A stretch of 64,000 nucleotides of DNA from Cheilinus undulatus. Taxonomy: Eukaryota > Chordata > Actinopteri > Labriformes > Labridae. The position numbers and the translations under genes were made by a program. The DNA lies in assembly GCF_018320785.1 (NCBI RefSeq), contig NC_054877.1, positions 38,338,151 through 38,402,150 on the forward strand. Reading direction: 5' to 3'. Under the pieces are notes generated by a model. The model ran no database searches and was not told the DNA's origin. It was given only the letters and a program-made list of their open reading frames with translations. Positions 13,952-24,997 of the stretch are shown here, one piece after another. Each line of letters starts with the position of its first letter. The first letter of the stretch is position 1.

Positions 13952-16700
13952 TATACACATACACATACATAGCACTGGTGCTACAGAGGTTGACAATCTT
14001 GTAGCACAGAACAAAAAGATATATATCTGTATTCATTAACAGGGATTAAAGCAAAAAAAAAAATATTTTGACTGAAATTTTTTTCAACACTAAATTATAT
14101 TACCCGACCATCACTGATGATCACTGATCACTGAAATCACTGATGCCTTCGCCCTCAACCATAACAACCAGAAGATTGTTTATGAAAACTTCAAACTAGC
14201 ATGTTTTGTCGGCTGCATTGTGTTAATTAAATGCATTTGTGGATAAAAGCACCTGTTTTGAATTGTTTTCATCTCTTAATGCATATTCATATCAGGATAT
14301 AATATGAACTGAGCCTTTTGTTGGCTTTAAAGCTGCAGTGTTGTTGACTGGCAGCAGTTCTGGTGGATTTTTGCGACTGAGGCTGTAGTGTGTGTGCGTA
14401 AAAGGTGCGGGCCACACTAACACTACACTTTGATGTCAAGTTGGGGGCTAAAAAATATCTTCCTGTAGGCCACAATTGGCCTGCGAGTTTGAGACCCATG
14501 GTGTACTATAACCCCAACCCTGTCTTCTTCAACAGTACATTAACTTCACAGAGAAGTCATTAAGTAACATGTAGGCCCCCTCCCACTCATTTTCCAAATG
14601 ACGTAAATAATTTTCAACACCTGTCTATGGGAGACTTTTAAAGTTAAAAACCTGTAGCACGATATATAAAATGTTTCTTAGATCTCTAAAACCAACATGT
14701 AACAAAATTTATGCTCAGTAAGTGAAAGTACTTGAAAAACAGTCTAAATTACAGCCCTACATTAATGTATAACAAAGCTAACACCCAATCATTGTTAAGA
14801 ATTTTGGAGACGCTGATAGTTCATCTCCACATCCAGACACAAAACAAGAGCAAACTGCAGGAAACTAACTTCATAGAAGTGTGATGCTTGAAGACGATTA
14901 GAACAGTATGATTTGGAAATCAGACCATGAGATAGATCAGACAGAGGAGCAGATGAGCTCCATTCATGCTGCTATTTGCTGCTGTAATCCTTCAATCTTT
15001 TTTTTTTTTTTACTTTAGGCATGACCAACAGACAGCTTAAGTCTTTTTCTGTGTTCATCCTTAAACTGTGTTTCAAAGACTGAAGTGTTTGGTCTATGCA
15101 TTTTTATATTGGTAATGATATTGGCTGAATTTAATTTGTAAATATCTCCATATTGTATAAACCCAAATATTGTTAATCCTATTTAAACTAAGAAAAAGAG
15201 TAAAGTGCAAGTTTTATGTTCTTATGTTGGCCTTTTAAATGGATTTCTTGCAGGCCAATTCAAAAGGACCAAGGGCCACATTTGGCCCACAGGCCATATT
15301 TTGGACACCCCTTCTATATTTACTGATACTCAGAGTAATGGGAAAATATTTGTAACATTATTAGAAATTCATTAAACACTGTTAGAGTTTGGTCTATACT
15401 GTAGTATCACACTGGGGTCTGATGTTTATAGAGCTAATGTAAATGAATCAATCCCTCTTTTCTCTCTAACAGTGTCATGACAACATCAGTACTATAGGAG
15501 TTAAATGGGAAATAAAACAAAAAAATCCGTCACCAAATCGTGCCTTTGCCCTAACAATACACACAACGTTTATGCACTGTGCTCCTGTCATTCTCTCTGA
15601 TCTCTCCTCTGTCTGTCCGTCTCATATCAGACCTGTAGACTACGTTCAGACAAGTATTAGATTGTTAACCAAACAGCAGCAGCTACGATATTAGTGGAGA
15701 AAAAATGCCTCGTTTTATACATTAATATTAAATCAGAAGTTAGCGCAGACTGGGCGCTCTGTCCTCTCACTGACAGCCAACACACCGCGACCATCCGTGC
15801 GTATTCGGAGAGGACGAGGAGGACGGAGAAGTAAGCTAGCAGACACTCGTTAACAGTCCAGCCTACCTGCCTCAATAAAAAACTTTGGATTAAAGCAGCA
15901 CTCCTCTTAAACATGATGACCACCTGTACTTCGTAAGCCTTGAGCCTGTCCCCTCTGTATGAGCTAGTGCAGGGCACTTTCTCGCCATCGTATCAGCTGC
16001 GGAGCGTGGCTGCTCGTTCTCCAGACGCAGAGTATAAACGCACGACGAAAGGAAATAAAAGTAAAGGACTGGGCATGAATTTCAAATTTTAAATCAAAGT
16101 GGAGTGAAGTGTTTGTAGCAACAGGTAAAACTGCGCGCCTGGCAAGCACACACCTTTCTCAGCTTGTCATCGTACGGGGAGGGAGTCAGAGGGCAGGAGG
16201 CAGGAAGGAGGGGGGGCGGGGACAGACTCAGCAGACTCGCTATTCTCCGCTACTCTACATAGTTGGTTGAAACTGCTTCACCACGCTGCTGCATCTGCTG
16301 TCAGACATGAGTACGGTGGTGCACATTTCCTTCAGAACTCACGCGTCCGCAGCTTTTTGCGTAGTTTAGAGAGGCAAAGTCGTACCAGCGTATTTTCATG
16401 TCAAATTGCGTACCTGGTACGAAAAATCCGTACAGGTTGGCAGGTCTGTGAAGGATTCATCATCAATGACCTCTATGTTTAACTGAATTACCTTTACCTT
16501 AGTGGATAAAATAAACTGGCAATTTGACATGCGCTTATATTTAAAAACAGCACCGAACATTGTCAAGGTCTTCTACACCTAGTCATCACCTGTAAATGAA
16601 AAGGGTTATAAATAAAGCACTGTTAAAAAGGATACATACACATCCTTTTCTGGAGAGGGGATCTTTCAAGGCTGGGAACAGGGTGACAATCCCCAAAGGC
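13952..16700. other. no gene; repeat fragments
   Basis: Contains pieces such as GGCCACAATTGGCCTGCGAG (14469-14488) and GGGCCACATTTGGCCCACAG (about 15273-15292) that resemble two ends of a hAT-type MITE. There is also a CpG-richer block, 15700-16450, with CGTACCTGGTACGAAAAATC. ORFs at 15657-16482 on both strands show no motif. Confidence 0.45.
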
Positions 16701-16714
16701 ATATTTCTCCTTCA

Positions 16715-19166
16715 TCATTCGCTGAGGGATTCTTCTGCAAAAGGGGGGAAAAGGGCAAGTTGGTATGTGCTTTAAAGTGTCCCAGCTAAAGAATTATACA
16801 CTGGGTATTTCTTGGTATTTAGTTAGCCAAGCATGAAACCAAACCCATGCAGTCAAAATTTCACAGAAAAGTTGGCTACATTTTTCTACCAAATGCTGGA
16901 GCTACAGGAAATGTAAGTTGATAACATTGGTGCAATTTTGATGGCACTCTTGCTTTACCATCGAAATCTGGTTACATAAACATACCCTTCTGTCTCAACC
17001 ATGTGTGCTGCAAGAATGTTAACCATTTGCCACCTTCAACTGTCACAAAGCGTCCCAGTCTCTTCATAGTCTTCAAGAACCATTGTCCCTCTGGTTTAAC
17101 CTGCAGGATTTCCTTTATCAGCTGAAAACATAATGACAAAACCAAATTAGAAAGTAACTTGTTTAAATATGTTCAACTTTGACAATGATGTTTGTCAATA
17201 CAGTTTTGATAAACTACTTAATTACCTTACAATGATTTCAAGGCTGTATTTCTGAGCTCTATAATACATTATAGCTCTATATCCATGGATTTCACCCCTT
17301 TATTAACTGGACCTTCGAAATAGGTGAAACTTTATAGATATTTTCCAAAGTAACTTAAAACTGGTTATCAAAGTACATCTCTGGCAGAGATCTGGAGTGA
17401 CTCTTCATCAGTTCTGATTCGCTTGGGTTGTCTTAATGTGTCACTCTCACCGCCACTACTGGACAAAGAGAAGGAACTCCCACTGAATGAAGACGATGGT
17501 GTGGATGGAGTAGACGTTAGAAAGGTCCCTGAATCTGTTAAGAGCCATGGAAAACACCAACTTAAGATTTAAAACCTCTGATTTCGCCATTTAAGTGCCA
17601 GAAACGGACAGAAAAAAATTCTCCCTGTGCTATACAGGCATTACTTGTTGTAAAACTGAGGTGTCAAATTCAATCACAGGAGGGGTCGGATTTGAATTTA
17701 GGTCTAACCTGAGAGTCTGAAAGGTCAACATTTAACCATGAATTGTCAGCTTCATTTTATGGCTGGCAATTTATGTTTTCCTCAAAAAATTGTGGGGAAA
17801 AACCAAGCACTGATGATAAATGATTGAGGTTAAAAAAGTCAATATGAAAAGCTTAAAGGCTCAAATTACAAGATTAAAAAAAGACAATCAAAAGGTCAAA
17901 GCACAAGATTAAAAGTCAAAATTATGTTTTTAAAAGATCAAAATATGACCAAATTTAAAATGAATTTAAAGGTTAGAATATGGGATAAAATTCTAAACCT
18001 TGAATTTGAAAGGTTATATTATAAGTTAGAATTCCAAATCATGACTTTTACAGGTCAAAATATAGGATTAAAAATGAAATAATGGGTTTCAAAGGTCAAA
18101 ACATGGTATTAAAGTCAAAGTTAATGGCTGAAAATGTTGAAATGTGTGATAAAATTCAAAATCATGAGTTTAAAAGGCCAAAAGATGACTTAATATAAAA
18201 TTTTGAATATAAAGGGTCAAAATCATACCTTTTAATTGTAATTGTAAGATGTAAAAGTGAAAATATGAAATGAAAATACAAATTTGTTTTACAACATCCT
18301 GACATTTTACCTATTTACTCTTTATTTTTTAACACATTTTTTTAATCTTCAAGGTTAAGTTGACAATTTTACTGGAGGAAATCTGCAGAGCTCATACCAG
18401 AAGGCCAGTCATATTAAAAAAAAAAAATCATATGATCTTGATCAGGCTGGGTATAACTGTGCCATGGGCTGATTTGACCCCAGGTCTCAAGTTTGACAAT
18501 GCTGCTTTATAGCAATGATTTGTCACTGTATCAAACCTAATGTACTGATCATAAAATTTTCCTTGTATGGTAATATCTTACTCCAACAGTTGGATCCAAC
18601 ATGAAATATGCGATAAATTAAATGTTTAATTAAGCAATCTTTTAAAATGTACCTTTGTCATGACCATCTTTGATGACAAAGCAAATCCCTTCCACAGTGG
18701 ATAATTCAGCAAACACTGTTTCATCCACCTCAGTGCCAGTGTCATCTTCCACAGATCTGCTATTCAGGGGGATGGAGAACTTCTCTCTCACTGTAAGATT
18801 AATTGTAAAAAAGTTAAAATGTAGTGAGGTCTTAATTACAGGTTTTTGGTGAGTCATATTTATTGCAAAACGTACCCTCAGAAATAAACTCTTCAAAATC
18901 AGCAGCTTGCAACTTTATGTAACAAACATTTCTACAGTATTCCTCAAAAATAAACTTAAATATAAACAAGTATTTGCCTGAAATTCCTAAATATAATGTT
19001 TACGAAATTCGAAGGCTCATTGACTATAAGATACTTTTGGGAACTGATGCTGGTAGGCAGGTAGGTCTCCCTCTCTTTCTGCCTGAAAAAGTCTGGAACT
19101 TTATATATTGCTCTTCACACTTCTTGTGATGACTGCGATACCTTTTAATCCTGTCAAAGAAGTGCA
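16715..19166 (-). CDS. unrecognised multi-exon gene, N-terminus missing
   Basis: Five minus-strand exons join with consistent phases: 19166-19035 (enters phase 1, leaves 1), 18790-18653 (leaves 1), 17534-17377 (leaves 0), 17121-16986 (leaves 1) and 16734-16715 ending in TGA. The encoded piece is about 194 residues. It contains a basic segment (HFFDRIKRYRSHHKKCEEQY then RKRGRP, an AT-hook-like or nuclear signal), an acidic segment (VEDDTGTEVDETVF), a Ser/Thr-rich linker (STPSTPSSSFSSGSSFSLSS) and a last conserved-looking block (PEGQWFLKTMKRLGRFVTVEGGKW, split: KPEGQWFLKTMKR / LGRFVTVEGGKW). All introns are GT-AG. I do not recognise the family. The basic, acidic and Ser-rich layout suggests a nuclear protein, perhaps transposon-derived. 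At least one 5' exon must exist upstream. Confidence 0.6.
17640..18340. repeat. degenerate AAGGTCAAAATATG-type tandem repeat in an intron
   Basis: About 25-40 bp irregular units containing AGGTCAAAATATGGGATTAA recur over roughly 600 bp inside the third intron of the minus-strand gene. Confidence 0.75.
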
Positions 19167-19524
19167 CTGCAAAACAAAACATGGCTCTTTCATGCCATCT
19201 TTTCTGTTACTGCATCAACTCATTGTTTTACTTTAGAACACAGTCAATGCCCCAGTAATAACCAGTTATTTGCTGTAAGTGTGTGTGGTTTTACTCACTG
19301 GGGAATCCAATAAACTGCATAAAATAGAATGTAACCAGCAATTTCCAAGCTCTAACTACATGTGCAGTTGTATGAACCTAAAAACCCCTCAATGTATAGT
19401 TTTGTTATTGTCCATCACAAACATGTCAATGCTTAAGGCATGATTCAAAGCATAATGCATTTTAATAACTGAAATATATTGCTTGAGGTAGTACATTACT
19501 CAACACAGTTGTAGCACCAATATT

Positions 19525-19800
19525 AATTAAAGCTGCAAGCAGCGATGACGGGCCCTCGCAACCCGTTGCACGTCGGGATATGCTGCGACCACGGGTGTAT
19601 GGCAACTGTCGAGTGCCAGCAACAGAGCGTGCTGCCCCATGGGGTATATGGGTTTGCAACACTCACAGTTACACAGAAACAGAAGGTGATCCCCCTCATT
19701 AATTTCCAGAGCTTGCCATTACTTTGGCAGTATAACCAAATGAGCGTGAGGCATGAGCCCTGAAAGTTTGGAAAGCAGCTCCAAAAAATGAACAAATCAC
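19525..19800. repeat. dispersed repeat starting AAAGCTGCAAGCAGCGATGA
   Basis: The segment AAGCTGCAAGCAGCGATGAC then GGGCCCTCGCAACCCGTTGC resembles a very abundant teleost interspersed repeat that I know by sight but cannot name. It is GC-richer than its surroundings and has no credible coding frame. Confidence 0.5.
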
Positions 19801-20099
19801 TGGATTGTCAGCTCACAGCTCCTCTTTCTGCTCTGCTTGGCTCAGTTGCTCTCTCTCTTTCTCTTTTGCTTGCTTGCAGCCTCACTCCACAGGAGAAAAA
19901 TGACTGAGTGGCTGAAAGCATTAACTGTTCTCAGATTGTTGCTTCAGTGTGGAAGATGGAGGAGAAAATACAGAGATACAGATGTGTACAAGTTTGTTTC
20001 ATTATTATCTTTAATGCTTTGATATCTCCTCTCAGATTTTTTTTTACCATGTATTTATGGATAAACAGACAGATACACAGCCAGACTTTCTCTGTGACT

Positions 20100-20304
20100 C
20101 TCCCCGGTTATTCCACTGAAAACAAGAAGGCAAAGCTCCGATTTTCAGCCGCATTCTCTCACCTCCGATGCTAGCCGCGGCGTAGTCTTCCTCAGTGAAG
20201 TGCCGGCTACATACGAAGGTACTCCAGCAAAGAATATTAAAGTCACGGCAGATAAATTGAATCCATTTTCTTCTCTCAGTTAAATCACTGGGGAAGCTGG
20301 GAAA
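20100..20304 (-). pseudogene. THAP-domain exon or fragment
   Basis: After the acceptor TTATTTAAG (minus strand) the frame reads FPSFPSDLTERRKWIQF, then STFVCSRHFTEEDY and LKIGALPS. This is the classical second half of a THAP zinc finger: the FP motif, the single W, C-x2-H of CSRHF, and the L-K-x-G-A-x-P ending. The first CxxxC half would lie in an upstream exon; I could not find it, and stops are present 5' in the same frame. It is in the same orientation as the unrecognised gene at 16.7-19.2 kb. It may be a relic of a P-element or Kolobok-type transposase or of a THAP host gene. Confidence 0.6.
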
Positions 20305-20399
20305 CTTAAATAAGTCTGGCGCTGTTCCTTCGTTCCCTCACTAGCCATAGCCGTATAACGCAATGTGGACCGTTTCCGGGTCACTACCATACTCATTTC

Positions 20400-20530
20400 G
20401 GATATGTGGGCGGAACAATGACGTCATTTCAGATATGTGGGTGGGACAATGCTCAAATTACCATATTAATTTAGGATATGTAGCCTCATTACCATATTAA
20501 TTTCGGATATGTAGCCTCATTACCATATTA
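20400..20530. repeat. short tandem repeat at the element's left edge
   Basis: Units of about 40 bp with CATTACCATATTAATTTCGG and ATATGTAGCCT occur three times, preceded by two GGATATGTGGGCGGAACAAT-like units. Confidence 0.75.
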
Positions 20531-20912
20531 TTTGAAGATATCTACAATGGCATTTTTACATGTGGAAATTCCATTTTTGATATCAACAATTCAATTTTTA
20601 CATGTGGAAATTCCATTTTTGATATAAACAATTCAATTTTTAATGTTAAAATGAAAATTGTAGATATCTCTAATATCATTATTACATGTAAGAATGTAAT
20701 TACAGATATCTGAAATGCAATTGTTACATGTAAGAATTACATTCTTACATGTAACAATTCCAGTTCAAGATATCAATAATGTAATTTCCACATGTAAGAA
20801 TTGTATTTTAGATATCTAGAATGAGTTTATGATATCTGTAATGTTAGAACAATTGTAGATATCATAAATGGTGCGTGTACCTTCTGTTCATTCTATTTTT
20901 AATTCTGAAACA
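20531..20912 (+). repeat. left inverted terminal region with GATATC/ACATGT palindrome array
   Basis: GATATC occurs roughly every 40-50 bp, alternating with TTACATGTAAGAAT or TTACATGTGGAAATTCC. The inner border is the block GTACCTTCTGTTCATTCTAT, shared in inverted form with the right end. Confidence 0.8.
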
Positions 20913-21756
20913 CAAATCAAAAAAACAATTTAGGTCCATTTTCCCTATTTACATTCCTGAAACAAAAATCGGACAACTATTTAGTGATACTGTTTAAAAA
21001 CTACAATAGCATTTTCTGACTCAAATTTTAGTTTTCGGGGAAAGGCCTTAAATTTCTGTTTTTCCATTTTCAATTTTCAATTTTTATACTTTTCAGTCTG
21101 TGGCCCGGAAATAGATAAACAACCGTGCAGATTGGTCCACATGTCAGGAAGGTCGCGGTGCTCAACGTAAACTTGGTGTCGGTAAGGTAACAATTCCTCG
21201 TGCGAAATGGATTCAACCAGTTATATCCTTTTTAAAGGAAACAAAAGGCTAACGCTTAAGGAGGACAACATGATTGGAGATAAAATCGCCAGAATATTCT
21301 AGGTAGGTAACACATTTTTCGTTTGGTTGGAGAATGCGCTAAGATCAAAGGATGCTATGCATAGCACATGAATAGCTGACTGATTAAGGCTCCTTAATAT
21401 TTTCTTTCCAAGGTATATGGTCCTAGCCTCTACATAACTGATGATGACAATGTGGCGATATTCCAGGGATCGACTGGACATTTCAGTTGCTTGGACCTTC
21501 GGCCTCGTGGCCACTATGAGGTTCATGGGGATGATATTGCTCTACCAGTCGCCGAGCACACTCCTCTATTGTCTGGCAAGAGCCGTTTCCAGTTCCACCG
21601 TACAGAACAGCCCACTGCTGCTCTAGGGTCACCTGCTCAGGCCATTGCTCCCACTCCACCCCGAGCAAGCATGAATAACACCTTCCAAAGGTACCCCCAG
21701 TTCCATCAGTTCAGAGACCCTACAACCAAGCAGCAACCTCCAGTCCTAAAAAAATG

Positions 21757-22260
21757 AAGCCAATGCGGAAGTGCAAAAAATTGCTATACCGCGAGTGTCC
21801 ACTTGAGGCTGGCTGCAGGAAAACCGGAAGTTCCGTCTGCACACATGTTAAACAGCCGGTTTTGACACACAAAATAAACTGGTTTACAGCCTGGTTCAAA
21901 ACACCAAACGTGTCTCATTAGCTAGTGTCTTATTGTGCTCCCACTGTACGGGGGGTGGATTTTTTTGTACCACGCTTGTTTGGATTATATTTAGGATAAA
22001 CTTCACTTCACGGTGATTGGCGCGTCTCATTTGATTGACAGATAGCTCGGCAGGCAGAGGCTCCGTTTCTGTCAACCGGAATGCTAGCTAGCAGGCTGAC
22101 AGGAAGTCGCTCTTAGTGGACGGGCCGTTAGGTTGATCTAAAGTTCAGTTGAGACCGCATAGAAGCATCCACGAATGGGCTTCAAAAGCCGTTGAGTCCA
22201 CCTATTGTAAGCAGACGACTGACGTCACATGGGGTTTGTCCAATTTTTCTACAGTCTATG
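21757..22260. mobile_element. dispersed repeat inserted into the RING-like gene
   Basis: It starts at ATGAAGCCAATGCGGAAGTG, right after the readable part of the second exon, and ends GTCCAATTTTTCTACAGTCT. The latter tail resembles a common teleost interspersed repeat. It interrupts the open frame, which stops at its first codon. Confidence 0.55.
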
Positions 22261-22388
22261 CCTACAACTGACTAACAAGCTACATATTAAAGAGGAGTTT
22301 CGTTTTCAAGACGTTCGTGCAATGAACGTCTTGGTCCGGTGCTAGCTACATACGAATAAATCAACATTATTGTATTTGTTTTCGTAAT

Positions 22389-22607
22389 TCTTAAAGAGAC
22401 TGTGAGGACTTTCTGGAAAAGCTAATGTTTTTAGCGGATAAAGCTAACGATAAAGACTCCGTTTCCCATGAGCACTTGCTCCCCATTGTTGTAAGGGCAT
22501 TACTCGAATGTAATGTTAATGAATCCTCGCTATGTACTGCCAGTGCTTTCAACCTCAGCAAGCAGTGCAAACGTATCCTGGCTTTTCATTTTATTGATAG
22601 ACTCTGA
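22389..22607 (+). CDS. possible further exon of the RING-like gene
   Basis: After a weak acceptor (TTCTTAAAG) a frame runs to TGA at 22605-22607 with CEDFLEKLMFLADKANDKDS and HLLPIVVRALLECNVNES. Composition is protein-like and richer than neighbouring frames, but no motif is recognisable and the stop does not suit an internal exon. Confidence 0.25.
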
Positions 22608-24171
22608 AGTTTGAACAGGCCACTGCAGTATAACTGCTGCATGTGGGTTGGAATGAACATTATCACTAACAGCTTAACCCATGTTTTAGCCCTTAGCCTG
22701 TGCTCTATCACTCTCCTGTTTAGTATTTTTTCTGCTCCTCTGTCCTTTTTCTGTCTGACAGTCCAGCTCCAGTGTCCACCATTACTACAAAATGAATACA
22801 AGAAATCGTTTTCAGCACAGAAAAACACAGATCTCTCTTCTCACTATTAAACTTTGCTTGCTGATGCGGTGTTGTCATGGAGACTTTGATGTGCCATAAA
22901 TCCATCTGGTTCTGTCCGACCAGATCAGGAAGCTGAGAAATAGCATTTAGAAATAACCTATTTTGGTGCTGATAATCTCATTTTAAGTTGTGGATTACGA
23001 TCAGGCATATATCTAGAAGTGAGACATTTACAAGATCACTTAGAAACTCCTCACAGTCCCTTAAAGATCCTTGTAATCAAGATAATTTTAAACTTGAATC
23101 AATAGTAATGTAGGCTATGTGTTTGAGATGAAATTAATTGATTTGACTTGATGTAAACCACTCCTACAACTATATTTCTAGGTCCGTTTTCATAGCTGAG
23201 CTCAGCCAGGGGAAACTGAAGCCTGCCCGTATGGTTGTACTCACACTGTTTGAGTTTGAAGCCACAACCACAGGTATCCTTGCAAAAGTACACGATGCCC
23301 TGCAGAGTGATGACCCTCTCATCCTGACTGATGCCCAGAGAAATGAGATTGTGGACTCTGAAGGGACAAGAGGTACTAATTGAAAAAATGAATAATTGCA
23401 TAGTAGTAAACGGAAATGCTTTGTTTGATAAACTACATGCCTCATCTACTTCAATACTGTGCTCTCTTTGTCTTAATTTTTTTTTGACCCACAAAGTATT
23501 CTGTTTAGCTGTAAATGTATTTACATTATATCTGTTACATGATTGTCTTCCTCTCTTGCTAGGATCCAAGTATTGGAAGCAGAATGCAAAAAAAATTCTT
23601 GCTGTCCCAGAGCAGACCTTTCATGAGTTCCAGCATGGAACAAAGGGAAAGAAACCGAGGTAAATACTTTAGTTACTGCCTATAAATATTTGTCTTTTAT
23701 TTTGTTTTAAATAACATCTGTCTTAGAAAAAAGTTTTCTGAACAGAACTGGTGAATATTGTATAACAAATTTGTTTTTTATTGTTGTTGTTTTTAACCCT
23801 TGTTGTAGTCATAAAGATATGGACTCCACAAGTCTTCAGTTTGTTCATGATAAAATAGAAGAAGTGATCTTGGCTGCTCAAGGGCTGAGTGAAGTCACAA
23901 CAGTCATGAAGGACCAGTCAACACATGCCAGCAACACCAGAGGCGCCATGCTGGTGCTGACCAACACCATGATAACACAGATAAAGGATGCCTTTGGTTG
24001 TATTGTATGCAAAGGTCTGTATCGTAATTTGTTTGACCAATCTTAAAGTCTACTTATTAAGCAGGATCTAATTGAATATTCAAGTGAAACAAGCATTAAT
24101 TTTTGCTTTTCCATGTTATAGTGAAACTGTCCCTTGCCGAGCTTTTAAACATATGTAATATGTATATTTAA

Positions 24172-24427
24172 TTAAAGGAACGGTTCACCCAAAAATGAAA
24201 ATTCTGTCATCATCTACTCACCCTCATGTCAGTTAAAACACAAGTAGCAAGTGGGTCTCCATTGACTTTATATGCACTGTATTGAACTCAATGGAGACTC
24301 ACTTGCTCTCCAGTAGTACTGCAACCTCCTTGTGTGTTATATGGACAAGCTGCACCTGTATTTTAACTGGCATGAGGATGAGTAGATAATGACAGAATGT
24401 TCATTTTTGGATGAACTGTTCCTTTAA
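24172..24427. mobile_element. MITE with TTAA flanks, inside an intron
   Basis: TTAA|AGGAACGGTTCACCCAAAAA at the left and an inverted copy, GATGAACTGTTCCT|TTAA, at the right. The inner arms (TGAAAATTCTGTCATCATCT against AGATAATGACAGAATGTTCA) also pair. TTAA duplication fits piggyBac-type mobilisation. It lies in the intron before the last exon of the RING-like gene. Confidence 0.85.
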
Positions 24428-24997
24428 GTAAAGGCAAGATATTATATTGAACTCTAATATTGCATGTGTATTGTCCCTTTTATATTTTTTCATCAAACAG
24501 GGCTGATGGAAGAGCCTGTGATTGCCGTATGCTGCAAAAGCTTTGTTGGCTACAAAAACTGCGTTGACCAGTGGATGCTGACATCCGACCAGTGCCTCAA
24601 ATGCAGGGCAGATGGGTTCTCTGTCAATGTACACAGGCTGACCAGTCTTGACAATGTTCTCTCCTCATTGGCTGGTGTATTTAAGATGGATTAACCCTTT
24701 CAGTGTGATTGTATCACATTCTAGGATTTAAGATTGATTACCTCTGTTACTTCTGGCTAATTGCCTTGTTCTAAAGTCAGTTGGAATATTGCACTTGTTC
24801 AACAGCTGTAGAGGATACAGAATAGTTTTATTTTCAAACTTTTTTGTATTTCATGTTGCAGTTAAGGCAAATACTGTGTAATGTTTATCATTGCTATTGT
24901 TGCAATTTTAGCATGCAAGTGTTTCATTTTTATTTGTGAAAGGAAAGTAACAAAATATACAGTATATCCAGAACCAACTTGTCTTTGTTTGACATGT

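Larger units (their letters stand above)
21207..24694 (+). pseudogene. transposon passenger gene with RING-like C-terminus
   Basis: Readable exons are 21207-21302, 21413-21754, 23182-23372, 23563-23659, 23809-24014 and 24501-24694. The last four are phase-consistent (1, 2, 1, stop). The N-terminus reads MDSTSYILFKGNKRLTLKED; the second exon starts VYGPSLYITDDDNVAIF and becomes Pro/Gln-rich. The third contains ARMVVLTLFEFEAT and the fourth YWKQNAKKI. The fifth and sixth join to give CIVCKGLMEEPVIAVCCKSF, then YKNCVDQW and CLKCRAD. This cysteine spacing (CxxC, CC, NC, CxxC) is that of a RING or U-box-like E3 module. Breaks: the first exon ends in TAG at its donor, and a dispersed repeat follows the second exon. 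The role in the element's life cycle is unknown. Confidence 0.65.

Noticed and set aside
15657..16482. Possible CpG promoter with ORFs on both strands
   Set aside because: No splice-linked exon found on either strand, and part resembles a dispersed repeat.
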